Below, one piece after another: positions 1 through 8,995 of a stretch of DNA of 64,000 nucleotides. Location: positions 1-64,000 of the forward strand of contig NZ_FOOA01000003.1 of assembly GCF_900113065.1 (NCBI RefSeq), written 5' to 3'. The first letter of the stretch is position 1, and the number at the start of each line of letters is the position of its first letter. The DNA comes from Aureimonas phyllosphaerae. Lineage in GTDB: Bacteria; Pseudomonadota; Alphaproteobacteria; Rhizobiales; Rhizobiaceae. The position numbers and the translations under genes are program-made. Below the pieces are notes generated by a model. That model was not told where the DNA came from. It saw only the letters and a program-made list of their open reading frames with translations, and did no database searches.

Positions 1-2
1 TC

Positions 3-434
3 GACAAGGCGGGCCGCGCCACCACGATCGAGGAGAAGCCCGCCAACCCCGCCTCGAACTGGGCCGTCACCGGCCTCTACTTCTACGACGGGCGGGCGTC
101 GGAGCTGGCGCGCGGCCTCAAGCCCTCGCCGCGCGGCGAGCTCGAGATCACCGACCTCAACCGGATCTATCTCGAAGAGGGCTCGCTCAGCGTCCAGTGC
201 ATGGGGCGGGGCTTTGCCTGGCTCGACACCGGCACGCCGGACTCGCTTCTGGAGGCGGCCGAGTTCGTGCGCACGCTGGAGCACCGCCAGGGCTTCAAGA
301 TCGCCTGCCCCGAGGAGATCGCCTTCAACCTCGGCTTCATCGACGCCGACCAGCTGGAGCGCCTCGGCCGGGAACTCGGCAAGAGCACCTACGGCATCTA
401 CCTCCAGAAGATCGCCCGCCAGTCCCGCGACTGA
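3..434 (+). CDS. rmlA: Glucose-1-phosphate thymidylyltransferase, C-terminal part (5' end outside window)
   Basis: The frame is open from the window edge, so only the last 143 residues are seen. RmlA couples glucose-1-phosphate to dTTP, giving dTDP-glucose, the first step to dTDP-L-rhamnose. The visible part carries the family motifs [10 protein letters not shown] and [11 protein letters not shown] (the substrate loop), and ends with the usual helical tail ([14 protein letters not shown]). The next genes encode a polysaccharide ABC exporter and a glycosyltransferase, so the rhamnose precursor probably feeds a surface polysaccharide. rmlB, rmlC and rmlD would be expected upstream of the window. 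Recognition is firm; the start and full length cannot be judged. Confidence 0.93.
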   Translation, partial: DKAGRATTIEEKPANPASNWAVTGLYFYDGRASELARGLKPSPRGELEITDLNRIYLEEGSLSVQCMGRGFAWLDTGTPDSLLEAAEFVRTLEHRQGFKIACPEEIAFNLGFIDADQLERLGRELGKSTYGIYLQKIARQSRD

Positions 435-567
435 CCGACACCACCCGGCTTGTGCGCCGGCACACCCGCAAGGTATCAGGACCCGCCGCAAGACAGGGCC
501 GGGTCTGACCCGTTCGAACGACGATGGCCGACGCCGCCGCCAAGGGGTGTCGTGAAGGACAAGACGC

Positions 568-1410
568 GTGAAAGCAGCCACCAGCGCCCGGACCTGGGTC
601 ACCGACGGCCATCAGGACCGCGCGGCCATGCTTCGCGCGGCCGGCGCAGATTTCCTCGCCGGGCTGCGCATGCACGAGCTGTGGCTCTTCCTCGGCTGGC
701 GAGACGTCCAGAAGCACTACAGCCGTTCGGTGCTTGGCCCCCTCTGGCTGACGCTCTCGATGGGCGTCATGGTGGCAGGCCTCGGCGTTCTCTACTCGCA
801 GATCTTCCGGCAGGACATCAGCTCCTACCTGCCATTCCTAGCGATCGGCTTCATCATGTGGGGCCTGATCTCCGGCCTCATCACAGGCGCCTGCGACATC
901 TACTCGTCGGCAGCCGCCTCCGTGCGGCAGGTGCGGATGCCGCTCAGCGTTTACGTCTTCCAGTTCGTCTGGCGCCAGCTGCTGACCTTCGGCCACAACT
1001 TCGTCATCTACATCCTCGTCGCGATCATCTTCGGCATCTGGCCCGGCATGACGGGCCTCCTGTTCTTCCCGGCGCTGCTGATCCTGATCCTGAACGGCGT
1101 CTTCGCCGGCATGATCCTCGGACCGCTCTGCGCCCGTTTCCGCGACATCCCGCTGATCATCGCGAGCGTCGTCCAGGTCGTGTTCTTCATGACGCCGATC
1201 CTGTGGAGCTCGCACATGCTGCCCGACCGGGCGGTGCTGCTGGCGATCAACCCGTTCTATCACCTCATCGAGATCCTGCGCGATCCGCTGCTCGGCCAGC
1301 CGGCGCTGCTGCAGAACTGGTTGGCCTGCATCGGCCTGACGATCCTCATGGGTACGATCGCCGTCCTCTTCTTCGCGCGCTTCCGCGCCCGCATCGCCTA
1401 CTGGGCCTGA
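568..1410 (+). CDS. Polysaccharide ABC exporter, membrane subunit (Wzm/KpsM type)
   Basis: A 280-residue ABC-2 type permease with about six hydrophobic segments between residues 45 and 275. The N-terminal amphipathic part (WLFLGWRDVQKHYSRSVLGP) is the usual entry to this family. Wzm/KpsM proteins pair with a Wzt/KpsT ATPase and move a finished polysaccharide from its lipid carrier across the inner membrane. The ATPase gene starts 5 bases after the stop, so the two are co-transcribed. The start is a GTG; no strong Shine-Dalgarno is seen. Whether the cargo is O-antigen or capsule cannot be told from the permease alone. Confidence 0.9.
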   Translation: MKAATSARTWVTDGHQDRAAMLRAAGADFLAGLRMHELWLFLGWRDVQKHYSRSVLGPLWLTLSMGVMVAGLGVLYSQIFRQDISSYLPFLAIGFIMWGLISGLITGACDIYSSAAASVRQVRMPLSVYVFQFVWRQLLTFGHNFVIYILVAIIFGIWPGMTGLLFFPALLILILNGVFAGMILGPLCARFRDIPLIIASVVQVVFFMTPILWSSHMLPDRAVLLAINPFYHLIEILRDPLLGQPALLQNWLACIGLTILMGTIAVLFFARFRARIAYWA

Positions 1411-1415
1411 CCGTC

Positions 1416-2168
1416 ATGGCGTCGATCACCTTCGAGAACGTCAGCGTCGACATTCCGGTCTTCAACGCGACCAACCGGTCGCTGAAGAACAACATCATCT
1501 CGGTGGCCACCGGCGGTCAGATCAGTCCGCGCGACACCAAGCGGATGAGCGTGCGGGCGATCGACGGCCTGAACCTGCGCCTCGACCACGGCACGCGGGT
1601 CGGTCTCGTCGGCCACAACGGCGCGGGCAAGTCGACCATGCTGCGCGTCATGGCCGGCATCTACGCGCCGACAGGCGGGCGCGTCGTCGTCGAGGGCGAC
1701 GTCGCCCCGATGTTCGACCTCGCCTTCGGCATGGATCCCGACGCCACCGGCTGGGACAACATCATCCTGCGCGGTCGGCTCCTCGGCTTTTCCAAGTCCG
1801 AAATCCGCAAGCGCATGGATGAGATCGGCGCGGTCAGCGACCTCGGCGGCTTCCTCGACATGCCGATGCGCACCTACTCCACCGGCATGGCGACCCGCCT
1901 CGCCTTCGCGGTATCGACCTCGATCCGGCCCGACATCCTCCTGATCGACGAGGGCATCGGCGCGGGCGATGCGGCCTTCATCCAGCAGGCGAAGGAGCGC
2001 ATGCGCTCGTTCATCGGCGAAGCTGGCCTCCTCGTGCTCGCCTCGCACTCCGACGACCTCCTGCGCCAATGGTGCACGACCGCGCTCTGGATGGAGCACG
2101 GCCGGATGCGCATGCACGGGCCGATCGAGGAGGTGCTAGCCGCCTACCAGGCGTCGCTGCACGGCTGA
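1416..2168 (+). CDS. Polysaccharide ABC exporter, ATPase subunit (Wzt/KpsT type, short form)
   Basis: A 250-residue ABC ATPase. Walker A is GHNGAGKST (residues 66-74), the signature is the divergent YSTGM (154-158) typical of polysaccharide exporters, and Walker B is ILLIDE (174-179). An N-terminal stretch of about 45 residues precedes the nucleotide-binding core, as in Wzt proteins. The protein ends right after the core and lacks the roughly 150-residue C-terminal carbohydrate-binding domain of Wzt proteins that read a capped O-antigen. That points to a KpsT-like exporter or one with a separate recognition module. The start ATG follows the permease stop by 5 bases. Confidence 0.9.
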   Translation: MASITFENVSVDIPVFNATNRSLKNNIISVATGGQISPRDTKRMSVRAIDGLNLRLDHGTRVGLVGHNGAGKSTMLRVMAGIYAPTGGRVVVEGDVAPMFDLAFGMDPDATGWDNIILRGRLLGFSKSEIRKRMDEIGAVSDLGGFLDMPMRTYSTGMATRLAFAVSTSIRPDILLIDEGIGAGDAAFIQQAKERMRSFIGEAGLLVLASHSDDLLRQWCTTALWMEHGRMRMHGPIEEVLAAYQASLHG

Positions 2169-2279
2169 CCTCCGTCGCGCGGACACTGTTCGACGCCGAG
2201 AACACGCCCCCGGTTCCGTTGGAATTCGCCACATGGTCGGGTTCCCGCGGCGATACCGACCCGCGCGACGCGACCGCAA

Positions 2280-3317
2280 TCAGCGCAAACGCAGCACCAT
2301 GCGCCAGCCGGCCCGCATGATGCGGAATACCCCAATTCGCTCGAGGAACTGGGACCGCTCGAAGGATCGCAGGGCCCGCAGCCGGATCCGGGCGCGGCGC
2401 TGCATCCCCTGCGGCAGGAACGGAATGATGTGCTGCAGATCGGCAACCGACCGATCGTAGAGCGCTCGGTCACGGAGCATCGCAGCCCGCTGAAGCTCCC
2501 CGAAGACCGTCATGTAGAAGCGCTGTGCGATGATCGTCTTCCACTGCGGCATTAGTGGCATGTCGGAATTGTCGAAGTCGTTGTAGAGCTTCTCGAAATA
2601 GATCATCCGCGAGCGGGCCATCCGCGGCGAATACGACGTCGAACCGGTGTAGATGCACCAGTAGGATAGCGACTTCGGCAGGAACACGTTGTCCCATCCC
2701 GCGTAGAACAGCCGGATGAAAAGGTCGTCGTCCTCGTAGCCGCTGAGGCGTTCGTCGAAGCGGCCGACGTCCTCGAACGCCTCGCGCGCGATCAGCGAGG
2801 CCGACGGAAGGATGAACATGTCCTCGGAAAGGCAGCGCGCCAGTTGGGTCTTCGGATGCTCTTGCGGCAGCATCTGGAGCATGCAGCGATTGCGGACGCG
2901 ACCGAAGCGGTCGCATTCGTCGAGATCGCTGTAGACCCATCCGAGCTTGAAGCGATCTCCCGCCTCGAACGGCTTGATCAGTTCCTCGATGTGGTTGGGA
3001 TACCAGCCGTCGTCCTGGTCCAGAAGCGCAATGAGACGGCTCGTGGAATGGGCGACCGCAAAATTGCGTGCCGAAGACTGGCCGCCATTCTCCTTCTTCA
3101 GGAGGCGGATTGACGAGTGTTCCTCGGCGAGGCGCTCGACGATCGCCGCGCCGCCATCGGTCGATCCGTCGTCCACGACGATGAATTCGTCCGGCTTGCG
3201 GGTCTGCGACAGGACCGTCCGGATCGAACGTTCGATGAATTCCGCGCCGTTATACAGCGCGATGATGGCAACGACGGAATACGGGGATTCGCCAGCAGCC
3301 TCGGAGGTCACGGTCAA
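2280..3317 (-). CDS. Glycosyltransferase family 2
   Basis: A GT-A fold transferase of about 345 residues. Visible motifs are VVDDGSTDGG (residues 48-57), NGGQSSARN (77-85) and LLDQDDGW (98-105, the DXD-type metal site), followed by the YEDDDLFIRL acidic segment near residue 190 typical of the second half of the active site. It moves a sugar from an NDP-sugar to an acceptor at the cytoplasmic face. It lies convergent to the exporter genes, consistent with a role in the same surface polysaccharide. The longest frame starts with TTG (3317); a GTG at 3311 is equally possible. Donor and acceptor are unknown. Confidence 0.88.
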   Translation of the reverse strand: MTVTSEAAGESPYSVVAIIALYNGAEFIERSIRTVLSQTRKPDEFIVVDDGSTDGGAAIVERLAEEHSSIRLLKKENGGQSSARNFAVAHSTSRLIALLDQDDGWYPNHIEELIKPFEAGDRFKLGWVYSDLDECDRFGRVRNRCMLQMLPQEHPKTQLARCLSEDMFILPSASLIAREAFEDVGRFDERLSGYEDDDLFIRLFYAGWDNVFLPKSLSYWCIYTGSTSYSPRMARSRMIYFEKLYNDFDNSDMPLMPQWKTIIAQRFYMTVFGELQRAAMLRDRALYDRSVADLQHIIPFLPQGMQRRARIRLRALRSFERSQFLERIGVFRIMRAGWRMVLRLR

Positions 3318-3486
3318 ACGAACTGTCTCGCCAAATACTCAACTGACCGCAGCGTTTCTCACGTTTCGGGCAAAATTGAAATCGCGACGCCCCGGTGGGC
3401 GCCGCGAACGTCCAACCATGGTTGCCAGAAACGACGCTGACCGAAGGTCGGAACCGGCCTCCCCCTCACCTCCAGAGGCGATGGAC

Positions 3487-4488
<1,002 letters not shown>

Positions 4489-4512
4489 GTCTGGATCTCC
4501 CGAAACGGCTTC

Positions 4513-5343
4513 TTACTTCACGGCGCCAAAGGTCAGGCCGCGGACGAGCTGCTTCTGGGAGAACCAGCCGATGATGAGGATGGGCGCGATGGCGAGCGTC
4601 GAGGCCGCCGAAAGCTTGGCGTAGAAGTTGCCTTGCGGGCTCGAGAACGACGCGATGAAGGCCGTCAGCGGCGCCGCGTTCGTGGTCGTCAGCAGCAGCG
4701 TCCAGAACGCCTCGTTCCAGGCGAGGATCACGTTGAGGAGCACCGTCGATGCGATGCCCGGCAGCGCCATCGGCGCCAGCACCCGGAAGAGCTCCTGCCG
4801 CAGGTTCGCGCCGTCCATGCGCGCAGCTTCCAGGATTTCGCCGGGGATCTCCTTGAAGTAGGTGTAGAGCATCCAGACGATGATCGGCAGGTTGATCAGG
4901 AAGAGGATCACGATCAGGCCGAAGCGGCTGTCGAGAAGGCCGAAGTTGCGGAACAGGATCGTCACCGGCACTAGCGCGCCGACGGCCGGCATCATCTTCG
5001 TCGACAGCATCCACAGGAGCACGCCGCGAGTCTTCGGCGTCGGCGAGAAGGCCATCGCCCAGGCGGCGGGGATCGCGAAGATCAGGCCGAGCGCCGTCGA
5101 GCCGAGCGACAGGTAGACCGAGTTCAGGAGGAAGGCGAAGTAGTTCCGCTGCTCCTGGATCGCCACGTAGTTCTCGGTCGTCCAGTCGAAGAACAGGAAC
5201 TTCGGCGGGATCGAGATCGCGTCGAGCTCGGTCTTGAACGAGGTCAGGACCGTCCAGAGAATCGGAAAGAAGATCAGGAGACCGACGGCCCAGGCAAGCA
5301 CCGTCATGCCGATCTTGCGCTGGGTGGAAACGCGGCGCGCCAT
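4513..5343 (-). CDS. smoG: Polyol/sugar ABC transporter permease (SmoG/MalG type)
   Basis: A 276-residue binding-protein-dependent permease with six hydrophobic segments. The EAA loop that contacts the ATPase reads EILEAARMDGANLRQELFRV. The family C-terminal tail is present (FSQKQLVRGLTFGAVK). The ATG at 5343 (MARRVSTQ) was chosen because it lies one base past the stop of the preceding permease gene and leaves a normal short cytoplasmic N-terminus; the open frame runs 43 codons further into that gene. With the SmoF-like partner it forms the membrane channel of a polyol importer. Confidence 0.88.
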   Translation of the reverse strand: MARRVSTQRKIGMTVLAWAVGLLIFFPILWTVLTSFKTELDAISIPPKFLFFDWTTENYVAIQEQRNYFAFLLNSVYLSLGSTALGLIFAIPAAWAMAFSPTPKTRGVLLWMLSTKMMPAVGALVPVTILFRNFGLLDSRFGLIVILFLINLPIIVWMLYTYFKEIPGEILEAARMDGANLRQELFRVLAPMALPGIASTVLLNVILAWNEAFWTLLLTTTNAAPLTAFIASFSSPQGNFYAKLSAASTLAIAPILIIGWFSQKQLVRGLTFGAVK

Positions 5344-5344
5344 A

Positions 5345-6208
5345 TCAGGCCTCCAGATTCTTGCCGACGAGGCGCACGAGGAAGATCGAGACGATGTTGG
5401 CGAGCACGACGGCGACGATGCCGCCGGCCGACGCCGTACCGACATCCCCTTCCAGCGAGATGATCGAGGCAATCAGGAACGGTAGATTGGACGAAGAGAC
5501 GCCGCCGCCCGTCGTCACGAAGATCTCGGCATAGACCGACAGGAGAAAGATCGTCTGGATCAGGATCACCACGGTGATCGCCCGCTTCATGTGCGGCAGC
5601 GTGATGTACCAGAAGATCGAGAGCGCCTTCGCGCCGTCCATCTCGGCCGCCTCCTTCTGATCCTCGGAGAGCGACTGCAGCGAGGTGAGGAGGATCAGCG
5701 TCGCGAACGGCAGCCACTGCCAGGCGACGATGATGATGATCGACAGGAGCGGGTAGTTGGTCAGCCAGTCGATCGGCGGCAGGCCGATCGCGGTGAGCCC
5801 TTGCGCGATGACGCCGTAGACCGGGTTCATCATCATGTTCTTCCAGACGAGCGCCGCCACCGTCGGCATGACGAAGAACGGTGCGAGGACAAGAAGGCGC
5901 ACCGGCGACTGGCCGAAGAACTGCTGGTCGAGAAGGAGCGCGATCAAGGTGCCGCCGATGACGGTGATGCACAGCACTCCCGCGACGAGGATCAGCGTGT
6001 TCTGGAAGGCGCTGATGAAGCGCGGGTCGGTCAGGAAGTAGGTGTAGTTCTCGATCCCGATGAAAGGCGTCAGCGGGTCGTAGAACGTATAGCGGAGCGT
6101 CGAGAACCAGAGCGTCAGCGCCAGCGGGACGATCATCCAGATGAAGAGCGCGATGACGGACGGCGCCATCATCAGGCGCGCTGCGGACCGCGTATGCGTT
6201 GTCGCCAT
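5345..6208 (-). CDS. smoF: Polyol/sugar ABC transporter permease (SmoF/MalF type)
   Basis: A 287-residue permease with six hydrophobic segments and the EAA motif in QKEAAEMDGAKALSIFWYI. The start at 6208 (MATTHTRSAARLMMAPS) has GGAG seven bases upstream. The longer open frame adds 28 basic residues not expected in this family. It pairs with the SmoG-like permease immediately downstream; stop and start nearly abut. It is separated from the binding-protein gene by 177 bases, a gap that may hold an attenuating structure or leave the binding protein in excess, as is common for these operons. Confidence 0.88.
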   Translation of the reverse strand: MATTHTRSAARLMMAPSVIALFIWMIVPLALTLWFSTLRYTFYDPLTPFIGIENYTYFLTDPRFISAFQNTLILVAGVLCITVIGGTLIALLLDQQFFGQSPVRLLVLAPFFVMPTVAALVWKNMMMNPVYGVIAQGLTAIGLPPIDWLTNYPLLSIIIIVAWQWLPFATLILLTSLQSLSEDQKEAAEMDGAKALSIFWYITLPHMKRAITVVILIQTIFLLSVYAEIFVTTGGGVSSSNLPFLIASIISLEGDVGTASAGGIVAVVLANIVSIFLVRLVGKNLEA

Positions 6209-6385
6209 GGGATCGCTCCGAAAAAGGCCGATGCGGCGCGACGAACCGAACCCTTGCGGTCGGCGTCCAGCGCGGCGACGGGAAATTCTCACGGGGAAGC
6301 GGATGCGGCGCGGCCGTTCGGGCCGCGCCTGCCGTCCGAAAGTCGGAAGGCTCCTCGGCTTGAGAGCCGGGGAGCCCGAGGCGGC

Positions 6386-7705
6386 TTACTTGATGTAGCC
6401 GGCGCGCGTCATTTCGCGGGTGGCCTGCGCCTGTGCGGCAGCCAGCGCCTGGTCGACGCTCTGCTGGCCTGACAGCGCCGCGGCCATCACCTGACCGACC
6501 GCGGTGCCGAGACCCTGGAACTCGGGGATCGCGGCGAACTGCAGGCCGACATAGGGCTTGTCCGGGCCCATAGACGGATCGGCCTTGTTGATCGCGGCCA
6601 GCGTCTGCGCGGCGAAGGGCGCGGCCTTCGTGTAGTTCTCGTTCGCGTAGAGCGAGGAGCGCGTGCCCGGAGGGACGTTCGCCCAGCCTTCCTTCGACGC
6701 CACGAGCTCGGCGTAGGCCTTCGAGGTCGCCCAGGAGATGAAGGTCTCTGCGGCTTCCTTCTTCTGCGACGAAGCCGGGATGCCGAGCGACCAGGCCCAG
6801 AGCCAGTTCGCGCCCTCGTTCGGGCAATTGTTGGTGCCGCAGGGCGCCGGCGCGAAGCCCACCTTGTCGGCCACCTGGCTCTGCTTCGGATCGGTCACGA
6901 ACGAGGCGGCGACGGTGGCGTCCATCCACATGCCGCACTTGCCTTGGCCGAACAGCGAGAGGTTCTCGTTGAAGCCGTTGGCAGCGGCGCCCGGAGGTCC
7001 GTACTTCGTCATCAGGTCGACGTAGAGGGTGACGGCCTTCTTCCAGCCTTCGCTCTCGAACTGCGGCTTCCAGGACGCATCGAAGTAGTTCGCCCCGAAC
7101 TCGCGCGCCATGTTGCCGAGGAAGGCCATGTTCTCGCCCCAGCCCGGTTTGCCGCGCAGGCAGATGCCGTAGACGCCGGCATTCTTGTCGGTCATCTTCT
7201 CGGCGGCCTGCGAGATGAAGTCCCAGGTCGGCTTCTCGGGCATCGTCAGCCCGGCCTTCTCAAGAAGATCCTTGCGATAGAGCGTCATCACGCTCTCGGC
7301 GTAGAACGGCGCGGCGTAGAGCTTGCCGTCTGTCGACAGCGCCGTGCGGATCGGCGGCAGGAGATCGTCGGCATCGTACTCGGCGCCGAGATTGTCGAGC
7401 GGCGCCAGCCACTGCTGCTTCGACCAGATCGGAACCTCGTAGGTGCCGATCGTCATGATGTCGAACTGCCCGCCCTTGGTGGCGATGTCGGTCGTCACGC
7501 GCTGACGCAGGATGTTCTCTTCCAGGGTGACCCAGTTCACCTGAATATCTGGGTGAGCCTTCGTGAACTCACCCGTCAGACCCTGCATGCGGATCATGTC
7601 GCTGTTATTGACCGTGCCGATCGTCAGCGTCGTCTGCGCCTGCGCCGGCAGCGCGACCGAAGCCGCAAGCGCCATGGCGCCGGCAATCCAAAACCGTTGA
7701 TTCAT
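6386..7705 (-). CDS. smoE: Polyol-binding periplasmic protein of an ABC importer (SmoE type)
   Basis: A 439-residue family 1 solute-binding protein. A Sec signal peptide (residues 1 to about 23, ending PAQAQ) precedes the mature start TTLTIGTVNNSDMIRMQ. From memory this opening, together with WVTLEENILRQRVTTDIATK and GGQFDIMTIGTYEVPIW, closely matches Rhodobacter SmoE, the sorbitol/mannitol-binding protein. The ATG at 7705 has GGGAGG about nine bases upstream; the longer frame adds 13 residues before the signal and is unlikely. It should bind a hexitol in the periplasm and deliver it to SmoFG. No polyol dehydrogenase lies beside it, so the actual ligand is inferred. Confidence 0.88.
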   Translation of the reverse strand: MNQRFWIAGAMALAASVALPAQAQTTLTIGTVNNSDMIRMQGLTGEFTKAHPDIQVNWVTLEENILRQRVTTDIATKGGQFDIMTIGTYEVPIWSKQQWLAPLDNLGAEYDADDLLPPIRTALSTDGKLYAAPFYAESVMTLYRKDLLEKAGLTMPEKPTWDFISQAAEKMTDKNAGVYGICLRGKPGWGENMAFLGNMAREFGANYFDASWKPQFESEGWKKAVTLYVDLMTKYGPPGAAANGFNENLSLFGQGKCGMWMDATVAASFVTDPKQSQVADKVGFAPAPCGTNNCPNEGANWLWAWSLGIPASSQKKEAAETFISWATSKAYAELVASKEGWANVPPGTRSSLYANENYTKAAPFAAQTLAAINKADPSMGPDKPYVGLQFAAIPEFQGLGTAVGQVMAAALSGQQSVDQALAAAQAQATREMTRAGYIK

Positions 7706-7791
7706 CGTCAGAAGCCTCCCAGCCCCACATGGGCAAATACCCACTCTGCGAGCAAATTCTCACCCGTATGCGCAGGTGTCAAATGATTCAC

Positions 7792-7808
7792 ACGCTGCAA
7801 TGCAGCGT
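7792..7808. promoter_or_regulatory. Perfect 17-base inverted repeat upstream of smoE, candidate SorC operator
   Basis: ACGCTGCAATGCAGCGT is an exact dyad with one central base. It lies 87-103 bases upstream of the smoE start, between the transporter operon and its adjacent SorC-family regulator gene. A closely similar repeat (GCTGC-ACA-GCAGC) occurs at 8970-8982 beyond the regulator start. The shared GCTGCAnnGCAGC pattern makes both candidate binding sites. Nothing else in this 146-base gap is recognisable apart from a CACC-N10-GGTG dyad at 7761-7778. Confidence 0.5.
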
Positions 7809-7851
7809 ATCCCACGGACTTTCCCGCCCGGCGCCCTCCCCTGCGCCGCCT

Positions 7852-8808
7852 TCAATTCCCGACCAGGGCGGATGCAGTGATCTCGTCGGTGATGAGCCCG
7901 CCGATCAGACCCCCTTTCAGGGCCGCGAGGATACTGTCGCGTTTCGACGCACCCATCGCGACGCCGATCACTTCGGTTCCGACGGCAAGAGGGAACGGCG
8001 GGCTGACCACGCGCTTGTTGAAGGCGCAGTCGAGAATCCGTCCGTCGGCATCGTAGACCCAGCCGACGACCTCGCCGATGCCCCCGGTCGCGACGAGTTC
8101 GTCCCGCTCCGATTCGGAGATGAAGCGATCCATCAGGAGTTGTGCCTGCGGGCCGACCTCGCCGATGCCGACGAAGGCGATATCGGCCTGGCGGGCCAGT
8201 TGCAGCGATGCCTGGACGACCTTCTGCTGATGTAGAAGCGCGCGCTCCTGCGGCGAGGTCGCGACCACCGGCAGTGGCATCGGGTAGTGGGCTGCATCGA
8301 TCTTGTCGGCGAGCGAGAAGATCACGTTGTAGATCGCGGCCGAGCCATCCGGCGCGATGTTGCCCGTAAGCGAGACCAGTCGATGTTGCGGACACTTCAT
8401 CCGCGGCAGGCTTTCCACAGCCGCGCGGAGCGTCCGCCCGGTTCCGACGCCGATCACCAGCGGATCGGGGCGCAGGAGCGTGCGCTCCAGCCGGGCCGCG
8501 CAGGCTTCCGCGATGCCAAGGGTCGTCGAGGGCGATTCGGGGTCCGACGGCACCACTTCGGCGGAGCGCAGGCCGAAGCGCTCCACCAGTCGGGCGCCGA
8601 GTTCAAGGCAGGCGGCGATGGGATGGTCGATGCGAACCTTGACGAGCCCGGCCGACACCGACAGCGACACGAGGCGCTGGGCGCCCTGCCGCGAAATGCC
8701 GAGCTTGACGGCGATCTCCTCCTGCGTGTTGCCCGCGATGTAGTAGAGCCAGCCGGCGCGCGCCGCGTCGTCGAGACGGGCCGAAGCCTCCTCCGTCGCC
8801 TTGCTCAT
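7852..8808 (-). CDS. SorC-family sugar-responsive transcriptional regulator
   Basis: A 318-residue protein with an N-terminal helix-turn-helix (EEIAVKLGISRQGAQRLVSL, about residues 31-50) and a C-terminal SorC/DeoR sugar-phosphate-binding domain. Typical segments are GVGTGRTLRAAVESLP, VSLTGNIAPDGSA and FVGIGEVG. Such proteins bind operators as tetramers and respond to a phosphorylated sugar or polyol. It lies directly upstream of, and on the same strand as, the smo operon, so it is the probable local regulator. The start at 8808 was chosen because AGGGAG lies nine bases upstream and the length fits the family; the frame stays open to 8976. Confidence 0.88.
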   Translation of the reverse strand: MSKATEEASARLDDAARAGWLYYIAGNTQEEIAVKLGISRQGAQRLVSLSVSAGLVKVRIDHPIAACLELGARLVERFGLRSAEVVPSDPESPSTTLGIAEACAARLERTLLRPDPLVIGVGTGRTLRAAVESLPRMKCPQHRLVSLTGNIAPDGSAAIYNVIFSLADKIDAAHYPMPLPVVATSPQERALLHQQKVVQASLQLARQADIAFVGIGEVGPQAQLLMDRFISESERDELVATGGIGEVVGWVYDADGRILDCAFNKRVVSPPFPLAVGTEVIGVAMGASKRDSILAALKGGLIGGLITDEITASALVGN

Positions 8809-8969
8809 CCCCGCCTGCTCCCTCGTCATGATGCCGGGCGCTACGCCGACCGTCCTCCGTCGCCGGAGATGCAGGTCCCGCATCCCATCGCCCGGCCGCG
8901 TTCGTGGGCAGAATATCGCATCGACGGCCTCTGGCATCTTGGAATCTCGCGCATTTCGCGCATTCTGAT

Positions 8970-8982
8970 GCTGCACAGCAGC
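8970..8982. promoter_or_regulatory. Inverted repeat GCTGC-ACA-GCAGC, candidate second SorC operator
   Basis: This 13-base dyad lies in the divergent region between the SorC-family gene (start 8808) and the ATP-grasp gene (start 8996). Its arms match the arms of the repeat at 7794-7806 with the same overall length. It sits against the Shine-Dalgarno of the rightward gene, so binding there could affect either transcript. Confidence 0.35.
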
Positions 8983-8995
8983 GAGGAGACGGGGC

